Source: Rheum nobile (Eukaryota > Streptophyta > Magnoliopsida > Caryophyllales > Polygonaceae). From it: a DNA stretch of 64,000 nt. The DNA lies in assembly GCA_027886185.1 (NCBI GenBank), contig WOAB01000323.1, forward strand, positions 186,001 through 250,000. Reading direction: 5' to 3'. Both the position numbers and the translations under genes were made by a program. How positions within the stretch are numbered: position 1 is the stretch's first letter; the number at the start of each line of letters is the position of its first letter. Under the pieces are notes generated by a model, which saw only the letters and a program-made list of their open reading frames with translations, was not told the origin of the DNA and made no database searches. Of the stretch, positions 23,130 through 34,349 are shown one piece after another.

Positions 23130-24660
23130 ATATTTTTACGGAATTTTTGTGTAATATACTTGAAATTATACAATTTTTGCGAAATACCCATAAATATGGT
23201 ATATTTCACATGGTATCCCTAAGTTTTTTATTTGTTTCACTAAATACCTTTCCCGTTAAACCACGTTAAAGAAACGTTAGTATACAAAATAAAAGACAAA
23301 GAAGTTGCAGTAGACATTGGGTGCTCGAGAGACTTCGATCGACTGCTTGGAGCTCGAGAGGCTTTGACTGCTTAGAGCTCGAAGTTGGGAGGACATAGAT
23401 GCTCGACAAAGGCGAAGCATGGCCGATGCGCAACGGAGTTTGGACGGTGGATGGGCAACAAGTGACGACAACACCAAAAAGAAGTCCGTCGATGGAAGAG
23501 ACACTACTGAAGGAGTCGACGACGACGGTGCTGGTGGTCGGTGTTAAAGGCGATGACGACGGTGTTGCTGTGTTTAGGTGCGTTTTGCCCAAATTCGAAT
23601 TAGGTTTCCAATTTTAGGGTTTGAATCAAAATTGAATTTTGGGAATTTTACCCTAATTCGAATTTGGGGTTTGATTTAAGCTTATAATTGTAGACAAAAT
23701 CGAAAGTTTGGGTTGTTGTCTTTAGATTGAAACTCATGGAAATATTTTACTAGAAACAGTATGGAGTATAATGTATTAAATATCATTTTACTACAATCGT
23801 TGTTGTTAGCTTCGAAACTCATGGAATTTAAGTGTTATATTGGTTGGCTTTTTTTGGTCGAAGAACTGCTTGGCTGTTTTTCTGATGTGAAATATTTAGA
23901 GTTTTGCAAGCTTAATAGAGTTATTTCCCTGTTTAATTGAGTTTAACTTATTTAGATAATGCCAAAATGCATTGTTCTATTGTTGCATGAAGGTCTGCAA
24001 TTAACTTGTATGCATCATTTCTCGGCTAGAAGCTTCAGCTGAATATTGCATGCATTTGCATAGATATTTCATTAGATCAGCTAATGCACCAGTGATAGCA
24101 ATTGACACTTGTTGCTTTGCATACTGTGAGAGATGCATTGTCATATTTAAGATATTAATCTATTTAAGAGGTTGTTTCACCACATTTTTATGATCCAAGT
24201 GTTTCACCAACATTGAAAGTAAAATGTGACAGTTCTCCCCTAAAAGTTTCAAAAATATAACAAAAAGTGTATAGCAAACATGCAGTATGTTCTTCATGGA
24301 ATGCATCACATGTAAGTAGTAAAATATTAATGGAACAACTTGATTCATTCAAAAGCAGATGACACTCTAATTATGGTAGATTAACAGATGTTTGAAACTG
24401 TTTTAGATAGTGCAACTTTCAGCTAAAAAAACATACAAACATGCACATGCAATTGGAATGTATATAACAATCCTTTTTTCAGAGATATATATGCCTCAAT
24501 GTGAGTTAAACTTTTATTTGTGCATGTAAGATATTGGTAAGGAATCTGCATTGTTGGTTTTGAGTGTTTCAAATGGCTTCTTAATTTGTTTTCAATCTGC
24601 ACTTTTGGTTTTGGCATTTACTTTATGCTTGTGTGTTGGTCTAATGTGATAGTAGTTTAT

Positions 24661-24732
24661 AGCCTATTAGCTCAAATGAAAAAGCAATGTGTTTTACACA
24701 CAAAGATGTGGGTTCGAATCCCACATAGGTTA
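24661..24732 (+). pseudogene. tRNA-like sequence, decayed copy
   Basis: A 7-bp acceptor stem (AGCCTAT with ATAGGTT), a TAGCTC D-arm start, and a perfect B-box GTGGGTTCGAATCCCAC can be laid out as a cloverleaf. The D-stem 3' side and one anticodon-stem pair are broken. The position of anticodon bases 34-36 reads TTA. It is the inverted partner of 25227-25297. Confidence 0.6.
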
Positions 24733-25226
24733 TCGAGATACATCATTGATGTTGTTTGTATATTTTGATTTTGTGGCTTGTGGGAATTGGTTTATGATGG
24801 ATGAGAGCTGGATTTTGAATTCTTCCATTTGCCCGATACAAAACTAGAAATGCAAATCCAATTATCTTATTGAGAAATAAAATAATCAAATGTCGACATA
24901 ATCTCATTGAGAAATAAAATAGAGTAGAATCATTAATTGGAACTTGCAATACTTTTACCCTAAAACTTATATCTTTAGTTTATGCATATAAGTATTGTAT
25001 CAAATGTAAGGTTATGTGAATGCATATCTTTAAAACAAATTTTAGGATCGAAGAAAGAACATGAACTCATATTATAAAGTAATTCCCACAAGCCACGATA
25101 TGAAAATACACAAACAAGAGCAACAAAATATATCAACTAATATGCATGACATATGATAATGGAAGAGATCTAACTAGTTATAAGGTTGTTGTACAACTAG
25201 TATCATAATAGTATTGAGATATAAAT

Positions 25227-25297
25227 TAGCCTATGTGGAACTCGAACCCACATCCACGTACTTAAAGCACATTGCTCTACCATTGAGCTAATAGGCT
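25227..25297 (-). tRNA. tRNA-like sequence with complete cloverleaf, apparent UUA anticodon
   Basis: On the minus strand the 71 nt divide as acceptor 7 (AGCCTAT/ATAGGCT, fully paired), TA, D-stem GCTC/GAGC with loop AATGGTA, A26, anticodon stem ATGTG/TACGT (two wobble pairs), loop CTTTAAG, variable GGAT, T-stem GTGGG/TCCAC with loop TTCGAGT, and discriminator A. Bases 34-36 read TTA, which would decode UAA. It may descend from a Lys-type tRNA by loss of a loop base. A-box and B-box promoter sequences are intact. Because it sits inside a mobile element with a decayed inverted partner, a working tRNA gene is doubtful. Confidence 0.5.
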
Positions 25298-25454
25298 TGA
25301 ATGTTAGTACATGAAAAATCATCTGCAACAGGATAGCAGTCAAAATACATGAAGATGAGGAGCACAACAAACAAATCAAAGAAAAATATAAAATAAGGAA
25401 CACCTTCAAAATCACATTGCACAAAAGCAAGATGAGATCAAAGAAAATTGTGAT

Positions 25455-25606
25455 TTGACACTGGAGATCTTGCCTGATGAATGTTGCAGATAACAGCAGT
25501 GACGCTTTTACAGTCATACTCCATGATCTTCATCCAGTTCTCTCACCATTTTCCTGCAAATTCACACAGTAAGAGGCTCCCATCAGGAGTGCCAATAGCA
25601 ATGCCC
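25455..25606 (-). pseudogene. Exon-like fragment inside the MULE
   Basis: On the minus strand one frame reads GIAIGTPDGSLLLCEFAGKW, and after a frame change RELDEDHG, then DCKSVTAVICNIHQ. The sequence is preceded by an AG and broken by AG/GT-like sites. It looks like part of a captured host exon (beta-propeller-like wording) with indels, but I do not recognise the gene. Confidence 0.3.
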
Positions 25607-26649
25607 TACATCTATCAAGAGGCAAAGGATCATTGAAGCAAGCCTAAATGAACTGTACTAAGGTTTCACTAATCCAATTCCGAATCACAAATTTCCATTC
25701 AGATAGATATTAAATTGCACTGGCTAGGGTTTCACTTTCACTCATCCAATCCCAAAAAATCGTGAAATTAAACCTTAATAGCTGAATAACAGGGAAATGC
25801 AGACCTTTAGGCAACAATAGAACAATGCAATTTTACATTATCAAAATCAGTTAAATTAAATAGAGAGAAAAAAAACTCTATTAAACTTGCAAAACTCTAA
25901 TTATTTCACAACAGAATAACAACCACCCAATTCTTCGAATAAAAAAAAGCCAACCAATACAACACTTGATTTCCATGAGTTTCAAAGATATCAACCATTA
26001 CAGCAAAATGACTTTCAATACATCATACTCCGTATTGTTTTTCAGTAAAACATTTTCATGAGTTTCAATCTCAAGCCAACAATCCAAACTTTTAATTTCG
26101 TTCACAATTATAACCCTAAATCAGAACCCAAATACGAATTAAGGTAAAATTCCCAAAATTCAGTTTCAATTCAAACCATGTTTTCTCAAACCCAAATTCG
26201 AATTAGGGCAAAACGCAGCAACACCACCGTCGTCGCCTCCAACGTCGGCCAACGGCACCGTCGTCGTCGCCTCCTCCAGCGGCATCTCTTCTAGCGATGA
26301 ACTTCTCTTTGGTGATGTCGTCACTTGCCGCCAAAGCCTCCGCCATGTACCGGCCACGCTTCGCCTCCGTCGAGCGTCTATGTCCTCCCAGCTTCAAGTC
26401 TAAGCAGTCAAAGTCTCTCGAGCTCCAAGCAGATCGAAGTCTCACGAGCTCCCACTCCCAGTGTCTACTTCTACTTCTTCTTTTATTATTTTGTAAACTA
26501 ACGTTTCTTTAACGTGGTTTAACGGAAAGGGTATTTCGCAAAATAAATAAAAAACTTAGGGATACCAGACGAAATATTTCATACATTTGGGTATTTCACG
26601 AAAATTGCATAATTTTAAGGATATTACACGGAAATTCCGATATTTTTTT

Positions 26650-27017
26650 ATGAATTATTAGCCCTGGCAAACCTAAAAGCTTCAAATCTTGAGACAAATT
26701 TTACGGACAAATACACCACATCTTTGAAGGTTCCTTCCAGCTTCCACCCACCCTATGGACCTAACTTGATTCTTGAATAATCAAGATTTATTCCCAACCA
26801 TAAAAGTTAGGAAGATCCGTACCATATTTATTGGGACAAATTTTGGTTGTGGTAATTGTGTATAAGACGGTTAGTTAATGGTTGCGACAGTGCCACATGG
26901 CCCACATTGATTGATAATCCATTTTAACCCCCGTTTAAGTAAATTTTAGAGCGAGGAGAGTTCCGAGAGACTTACTCCGTACAAGATCAACATGCGCATG
27001 CGCTTCTTAGTTGTTAA
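26650..27017. other. Short intergenic DNA
   Basis: No gene, RNA or repeat recognised between the MULE and the first Helitron. Confidence 0.5.
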
Positions 27018-29144
27018 TCTATTATATAACTACTAAATGCAAATATTTGCTAAGCGATGTGACGCTTCTACAATCACCCAAAAAAAAATTTGTCACGTGA
27101 CGTCATAGTATTAATTTTGACACGTGGCAGTCTGTGATTTTTTTTAAATTTAAATTTAAATTATAAATTTAAAGTATACTATAGTTACCTTAAATTAAAG
27201 ATCAGTCAGAATAAATTTATATTACTTTATTTCCTTAATTAATATATTTCCACTTTATTCTCGGTAAGCTAATATATGAAGATTTGATATGCAATCAGAG
27301 AGAGTAAACAATTGCAAAGAATATGGGATATATGGTAAGTTTATCTAGAAAAACATGTTACAATTAATATCTATTTTTTGTATTCATATTTTTAAATATG
27401 TTGATTTAGTTTTATGAAATTGTAAATATACCTATTGAGTCAATTAGCCCATTAAATGTTAGCATCATAAATATATATACTTATTTTATGGACCAAATAG
27501 CCCATTGATTTTTTAGTAATTTGAAATGATACAAAAATTTGACTATGCAATTTTTAAATCTGTCTTCTTTCAATTAATTTTTTATACGAATCAATTTTTT
27601 CATTATAGCCAAGCAATCATACTATACTTCTCAAATTTATGTAGCTAAATGTATAATATTGTTGAACAATTAAATCACATAATACAAGCGATTCATATCA
27701 AAAACCGAAATATCAATGTTTACTTAAGAATTAGCACCCAGTTATATTCAAACTCCCCCTGATTATTGTTTGTTCACGTTTTATTGAATAAATTCATTCG
27801 ATGATTTCAAACGGAAGGGATGACCAGAGTTATAGATAAATATTAAAACACAGAGACAGATTGAGAGAAAGAGACTCACGAAAATAAACCATGCTTGATT
27901 CGAACAACTTCAGACTTTGCGTTTAGAGGAAAATTCTAGATGGGCTTCGGAACTTGCGATCCATATCTTCTTTCTCCGAGAAAATTAGGGTTTTGGGAAC
28001 CTTCCAGTAGCAACTCCCGATCTACTCATTAAGCCATTTTTTCCTTTGCATGTTACGAAAAAAAGTAGAAGAGATGTTTTTCTTTGGATCTGACAGAGAT
28101 AGTCGGTGGATTTGAACATGTAAAGGAGATTAAGCTCTTTTTTTCGGATATGTGAGCTCTAGATCTCTTTTTGGAGTTTGTTTAGGGTAGATTTCCATCA
28201 TTGGGTCACAAAAAACTCGGATCTGTAATCTTTAGATCAGAGTGTTTTTGGAGAAAAAAAACTTAGATCTGGAAGATTTACAAAAAGAAAGAGAAGTAGA
28301 TTGTTGACGGAATTTCCAAAAAAGGAAATATGAAGAAAATCTCAAAAGTTTTAATTTGTAATGAGAAATGGAGATGGAATTTGAAAGAAGCAAAAAGAAA
28401 AGAATATTCTTCCCTGTTGAACATAAAAGAGAGAGAGGGACACCGAAACGGAAAGGAGGCGGAAGAGAAATGGTTAGGGTTTGTCCGATCGCTGGCTTTT
28501 GTATTTTTTTTTTAAATACAAAATAAATGGAAAATGAGCTAAAGAACTAGGCTTGATCTGCAATGATCGATTGATCGGTTGAAAAGCTAATTGGGCTTTA
28601 AGTCCATTTATTATTTAAATGGGATAATTGAAGTCGGACATGTAACTGGGCTTGATTTAAAAATATGAAGTCTATTATTAACCTAATTCGATGTATGTGT
28701 TATTATTTTCAGCCTATTTCAATATTATTTTGGCCCATATGTCCATTTATTATTTATAAATTTTATTTTTAATATTAAAATAAATATTTAGTATGTACAA
28801 AGTTGTATTATTTAAAATTGTTTATATATTATTATAAACTTAAAATAAATTATTAGTTTGTATATTTATTTATTTTGTCTATCCCCATATGAAAAACTAC
28901 TTAGCCAAATTTTACTATTAATAAAGTTATGGAGAATTCCGCCTCTTTTTATATAATATAATTTTTTAATATCTTCAATATTTGTATTCAATAATTCATT
29001 TTTTATATAAGAATTTCTCTACTTCTATAACAGTCATTAACTCAATATTTCTATATGAATGAAATATATAATTTTAATATACTATTTTTATAAATATAAG
29101 AAAAAATAAAACAAATCCTGTGTAAGGCACGGGTACTACACTAG
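27018..29144 (+). mobile_element. Nonautonomous Helitron 1
   Basis: It starts TCTATTATATAACTACT after an A. It ends with a hairpin CCTGTG-TAAGG-CACGGG, 11 bases later CTAG, and is followed by T. This gives the A^T insertion and 5'-TC...CTRR-3' ends with a subterminal hairpin that define plant Helitrons. Length is 2127 bp. The inner part (about 27800-28500) resembles a gene leader (ending TTAGGGTTTTGGG-like sequence) but no protein domain is seen, and there is no Rep/helicase. Confidence 0.75.
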
Positions 29145-29266
29145 TAATACCTATGCCAATTTGGAGATGGATTTGCAAGTTATGTTACCCGGATCCAACG
29201 TTGGCGCGCAACGGAGTAACACTTTACTGCGTTCTTATAAAAGGATGATGTTTTATGTCAACGAAA

Positions 29267-30899
29267 CTAGTACAAAACTCGTGCCATGCATGGGATATTT
29301 TTATTAAGGTGTGTTTTAGTATAGCTTTAGTATCACTTTTACGTGTTTATCTAATAAAAGTATATTATATTAGTATAAACCATAAACAAATTATATATTT
29401 TATTAAAAAATAATAATCGTAAACTCATAATATTAGTAAAAAAGAAGAAAATTTGAACAATATTGTTCACATGTATCATAATAAATTTGTAGAAATTAAA
29501 AGAGAAATGATATGTTGAAGTTATTATCACATCAATATTTAATATTAGAATATATATAATTGAACATACAAAAAATATTTAGTGAAAAATATGGGTAAGA
29601 TGTTTTTTAAGAATGATCTCTTTAATAAAAAAAATCAATTCAATATAAACAATTATATAATTCTATATAAAATTAATAATTAAACTTTTAATTAATATAA
29701 ATAATTTTAGAAATTATCAAATCCATCAATTTATTTTAATGTACATTTACATTAGCTTTGAGTAATCTTTGTTGAGCAATGAACTTTCTGAATGTTGAAG
29801 TTGGTTAAATTTACTCAATGCTTAGAAATGATTGTTCCTCAAGAAAATGTAAGCAACTTAAGAACATGAACAAATCAATTGATATCATGAAAAATAAACA
29901 TATCTCTCACATCAAGTAAATAATACTTAAATTAAAAACTTTGGTTTGATATTTGTAATAAAATTAATACTTGAAACACTAAAATCTTGTTAAAATTAAT
30001 TTGTTGAAAATTTGCTATAAAAAAAGTGACTAATGGATAAAGAATGAAGACAAAACTACAATCTTACATGTCAAAAAAGATTAATATGATTAAGATGATT
30101 TGAGAAATGAATAATTTGAATGTGTTACAAAACAAAAGTATAATATTAATCATAAGTTGTATATAGCTAAATTTATGAGTGTATTTATATATATGGGATT
30201 ATGGATGCATGCTTTCTGACCCAGTGTCATTTGATTCACTATAATCCGTCTATTTTTATATTGACTATAAATACTATATAAAATGCTTATATCACGTTAA
30301 AATAATCATATAACAATCTTCGTGGTAGAAAAGGAATGTGAAATTTAATATAGTCCATAAAAATTTTAATGTATGGACCGTGGACCGGACCGTATCGGTC
30401 CGGTCCTTTACGGTCCGGACCGGAAAGACCGGATTTCATAATTTTCGACATTTAAATTGTTTGATTACGGTTCGGACCGTAAAAATCACACCCAAAATAG
30501 TAATGATTTTTTAAAATTTTTACGGTCCAGACCGGACCGAATCGTAAGACCGGAAGTGTCATATTCCCGGACCATGGACCGGGGTCTTGGACCGGACCGT
30601 AAATTTACGGTCCGGTCTACTTTTGCCCATCCTTAATACAAACAAATATAAGGTTTACATTAGTTCATATGTAATGTTAGAAGAAATAAGCTAATTTTCT
30701 AAAGAATAAAGTTACTTTGATGAGATTTGGTTAAAATTTGATAGAATTTTAGAGTTTAAATTTGATTAATTTAAAAAACAAAATAAAATTATTGAAAAGG
30801 ATAATGATAAATAATAAATGAAAAAAACAAAGCTCAACACCTGAGCCTAAAAACGCTATGATGGCTTAAAAAGTGTGAGGTTTAATATATAGTTATAGA
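29267..30899 (-). mobile_element. Nonautonomous Helitron 2, opposite orientation
   Basis: Read on the minus strand it starts TCTATAACTATATATT after an A (30899) and ends in CACGAGTTTTGTACTAG followed by T (29267). The last 28 bases align with those of Helitron 1 (CC..TG.A.GGCACG.G then CTAG). It is AT-rich, has no ORF, and contains the CCGGACCG element at 30369-30632. Confidence 0.55.
30369..30632. mobile_element. Palindromic CCGGACCG-rich MITE, probably hAT-like
   Basis: Self-complementary repeats of GGACCGGACCG and CGGTCCGGTCC flank a short AT-rich core and end in TTTTGCCCATCC. The structure resembles hAT MITEs with internal subterminal repeats. A target duplication is not clear. Confidence 0.45.
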
Positions 30900-31734
30900 T
30901 TTCATTCATGTTTATCCTTATTCTCATCTTTCCTAAAAGAAATCCTTATCCACATCTCGAAAAGGAGGGGAAATATACATTGCGTAGTGCGTACATTAGA
31001 TCATAAAACATTGAAAAATTAGGTTAGAAATACAGTAGAACTATATGAACAACCCACATACTAACTCACATATATATGCGTGAATGATTAATCGAAGCCA
31101 TATATTATATGTTGGAAGAGTAAGTATATATACTTCGGATGTTAATTTGCTAACTAAATATAGCAAGCTAGAGCCACACAAAAATAATAATTTGTGGCAT
31201 ATATAAGCAAACAACTGAAGATGTCGGAGGAAATTTGCATTCATAGAGCATTGACGAAATTACAGAGTTTTTCCTGAATGTTGATTTAGTATACAAACAA
31301 ATATATGGCTAATTTTTTTAGTTTATACGTGGCCATGGTGGAGATTGGATAGTGGGCTGGTGGGAAGAAGAGTAGTTACAATTTTAGGGACAAGTGTTAG
31401 CATTAGGTTTAGCCAAATGTCAGATATAGAGGCTGCCAAGTGACAAATTCTTTTGTGAAGAGATTCCTTCAGCTTTAATTATTTAGGATAGATGTCCTAT
31501 GTTCGTTTTTCCGCATATATAAATTTATTTGAACCATCGACATTCACACACCGAAAACAGATAATTAAACCTAAAATATAATGTCATGGATGCATGTAGT
31601 TTATTCCCGTTCACCTTTTTCTTAGCCTTTTAGAATTGAAAAAACTAACTATTTATAAATAATAATAATAAACTAAAAGAATAAATATAAACACGAAAGT
31701 CGTGTATTTTTCCATTCAAGTATCTACAAAGAAA
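30900..31734. other. AT-rich intergenic DNA, nothing recognised
   Basis: No gene or repeat I can support. Confidence 0.5.
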
Positions 31735-31735
31735 A

Positions 31736-32810
31736 TTTTGAACATCTTTATACCTACAACTTACATTCCTGATAAACTTATTTGGTATCTATCAACGGAC
31801 GGTAAGTTTTCTATCAAAAGTATTCGATCATTAACTACTTATCCTGCAGCCTCACCAGACTTCCCGACTTGGTTCTGAAAATTGCAAATTCCTCCGAAGA
31901 TTAAAATTTTTTTTTGGAAATGCTTCAGCGACTCTTTACCTACTACGGAACACCTAAACAGATACTTCTCCAGGGTTCCGTCTAGCTGCGCCCTCTGTAA
32001 TTCTCTCATCGAGGACTCCAACCACTTGTTTTTTAAATGTCCATTCACTTTACGATCACTACAATTTCTTCAAAAACTCATTGGTATCACTTTTACCGTC
32101 GACTTTGACAACGACTTATACACTAATTTGGAATTCTTCCATTCCAAAAACAAAAATATAATTCCGGTTCTTTTTCTTTGGTGGACAATCTGGAAAGACC
32201 GTAATGTTCTAATCTTTAGAAAGGTCCAGCTCGATCATATAACAGTCAACAATGCTTTCATTTTTTACAAGGACTGGATGCGGTCTTTTTTGGAAGAAGC
32301 TTCCTTTTCTTGCAAAAATAAGGGTTCAAGACAATTTTCACGATGGAAAAAACCTCATCCAAATTGTATTAAATTAAATTTTGATGTTTCGGTTAAACAA
32401 AATGGTTCTACACATTGGATATGTATTCCGTAACCATTCTAGTGAGGTGGTCTTCTTAGACCATAGGCAGATCCTCTGCTCCTCACCTATTAAGGTTGAG
32501 GCCTTGGCCGCTCTTGAGTGCCTTCGTAGGGCTATTTCGCATTGTTTTCGCGAATAGTTCTTGAACGAGATAATCTTTCAGTCATTAATTCCATCCGTGA
32601 AATTTAAAAAATTCCATGAGAATCTCTCCTATAATTATGGAAATTAGATCACTGTTATATGGTTTAGATTATTTTCAAGTTCATCATTGCTACTGAAAGT
32701 CTAATAAAGCCGCTAATTTCCTGGCTACTTCTACCATCCCTTCCATTGTTCTCCGCAGTGCAATTTCTGAGTTCCTATCGTTGCATCACGACCGTGCTCA
32801 ACAACATCGA
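31736..32810 (+). pseudogene. 5'-truncated LINE: RT zinc-binding and RNase H domains
   Basis: Translation gives a linker (DKLIWYLSTDGKFSIKS), one stop near 31877, then the plant non-LTR zinc-binding module: IPPKIKIFFWK, then a Cys-x2-Cys...His-x4-Cys motif (CALC to HLFFKC) and LWWTIWKDRN. It then enters the RNase H domain (HPNCIKLNFDVSVKQNG). The first RNase H Asp is present (NFDVS). After 32433 the frame is broken, but KVEALAALECLRRA is still visible near 32490-32540. The reverse transcriptase and upstream ORFs are absent, as expected for a 5'-truncated L1-type insertion. Confidence 0.85.
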
Positions 32811-33521
32811 TCTCGAACCCATTTCTTAGATTTGAGCTCAATCGTTCTGTTAGCTTGTAAATCCTTTGTAAAAATCATCTGTTGCGATGATTTAGGTATG
32901 CTTTCTGGTTTGTAAAGATACTTTCTGTTTGCCTGTATAAAAAAAATCTTCAAAGAAAATTTGTTTTTATTCAACAAAAAGAACATGTTTTTTGTATTAG
33001 AAAAACTGAGGATTTTGGACACATTGATCATTTAAGAGTTTTTAATTAATAAAAGAGACCCCTATTAGTTTTTATGTATTTTTTCTACTCCCTACTAGCT
33101 TATTTTATTATTATTTTTCCTCTCTCTTTTTTGTTTTTCTCTCTCTAAAATATTATTTTTAAGATTTAGAGTTTAAGGGGTAGGGTTTAGGGGATAGAGA
33201 GTAGGGTTTAGAAAGAGGGATTCATTTTTACTAAGGATCCATTAATTAAAAAAAAAAATTATCAAATGATCATTTATCTAACTCACCGTAGAAAAACTCA
33301 CATTCTCTAACTTACGTCAATAATTTGTTAATAAAAACCGTATCTGATTTAATCATTTTCTTACGTATGACTATATTAAGCCAAGTTTATCTTCTAATCA
33401 ATTAAGTTGGATAGTTTCTAGAGAAATGTATTATTAGATCCTAGGTTATATATTTTTCTAATCGGCTCGGCAGTATATATGTCGGTGTTGTTAATTATCT
33501 TCTCTACCTATGTATGTTTGC
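32811..33521. other. AT-rich flank with degenerate telomere-like tract
   Basis: 33165-33225 contains several AGGGTTTAG/GGGGTAGGG words resembling the plant telomere unit TTTAGGG in scrambled form. Nothing else is recognised. Confidence 0.4.
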
Positions 33522-33527
33522 CACGTG
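33522..33527. promoter_or_regulatory. G-box (CCACGTGG) upstream of PLIP gene
   Basis: A palindromic CCACGTGG about 820 bp before the start codon. Confidence 0.4.
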
Positions 33528-33803
33528 GATTCTTCCATTCATTGCGTGGAAACCACTTGGCATACTCTACACACATCTAACTTGATATTTTAGCCATCTT
33601 CTTGAGCCACTCAAGCTTAGTGTAAAAATAACTTTGCCTGCTTCTGATTCTTGGGCGAACATCTGTATACCCGAGTCCACAAGGTTTGTTAAAACAACCA
33701 TAAGTTTTGCCAAATGGAAAAGAAATTAATTACTATTTATTTTCGGATTCTTGTATTCGTTCTACTCTTGAATTAAGAACGTGTGTTTTATTGGTTGCAT
33801 GAT

Positions 33804-33813
33804 GCCACGTGGC
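33804..33813. promoter_or_regulatory. ABRE/G-box GCCACGTGGC upstream of PLIP gene
   Basis: A perfect 10-bp palindrome containing the ABRE core ACGTGGC on both strands, about 540 bp before the start codon. Arabidopsis PLIP2 and PLIP3 are known to respond to abscisic acid, so the site fits the gene. Confidence 0.5.
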
Positions 33814-34349
33814 GAACTAGTGGTCAACGAAGGAAGCACATGTAAAAGACACTTGTTCAACCCTCACGGTACACGGTGGCGTTTCAATCGGCCCATCCAT
33901 TTTAGCAGTTAACGTGTTGGAGCTTCCCCATGCTCCAAAATCTCGTCTGAAGAGCACGCGCGCATCATCATCAAGTTGATCGAAACGACACCGTTTCTTT
34001 TCCGGTTAAAAAACAAAGACAAAATATCCTTTTGCCTCAGGGGCAAAACCGTCAAAGGAGATCCGTCCTCCTCTTTTTGTTCATTGAATTTCTTCTTTCT
34101 TCAATCTGGCAACAACCCAGAAGAAAAAGGGGGGGGGGGTCGGTTACCAGTTTGGCTCTGTTTTATTTATATATTGTATTTCCTTTCTACATAACGCAAA
34201 GATTGTGGTCTCACCTATTTGAATTTGCTCCTCCTATAAAACAGCAAAAACCCGAAACAAAATCACAGAGAAAGCCCAAATCAAACATCCACAACAAAAT
34301 CAGAAACCGAATCAATTTTGTAGAAGGGAGGAGGATCAAAACAGAGGAA

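Larger units (their letters stand above)
23139..26640. mobile_element. Mutator-like element with very long terminal inverted repeats
   Basis: 23139-23995 pairs as an inverted repeat with 25790-26640 (about 860 bp, moderately diverged). Both ends begin CGGAATTT and reach GTGTAATAT. A second inverted pair is 24661-24800 with 25065-25297. The outer flanks are ATATTTTTA (23130-23138) and ATATTTTTT (26641-26649), a 9-bp direct repeat with one mismatch. Nine-base target duplications and long TIRs are typical of MULEs. No transposase is seen inside, so it would be nonautonomous. The GC-rich inner part of each TIR encodes similar short frames (VTTSPKRSSSLEE type), perhaps a captured gene fragment duplicated with the TIR. 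Confidence 0.65.

Noticed and set aside
24663..24735. Functional tRNA gene on the plus strand
   Set aside because: D-stem and anticodon-stem pairing are broken; only the acceptor and T arms survive.
34032..34349. Upstream in-frame extension of the lipase start
   Set aside because: The extension is basic low-complexity sequence crossing the probable TATA and leader; homologues begin at the MDSLCF-type start with a transit peptide.
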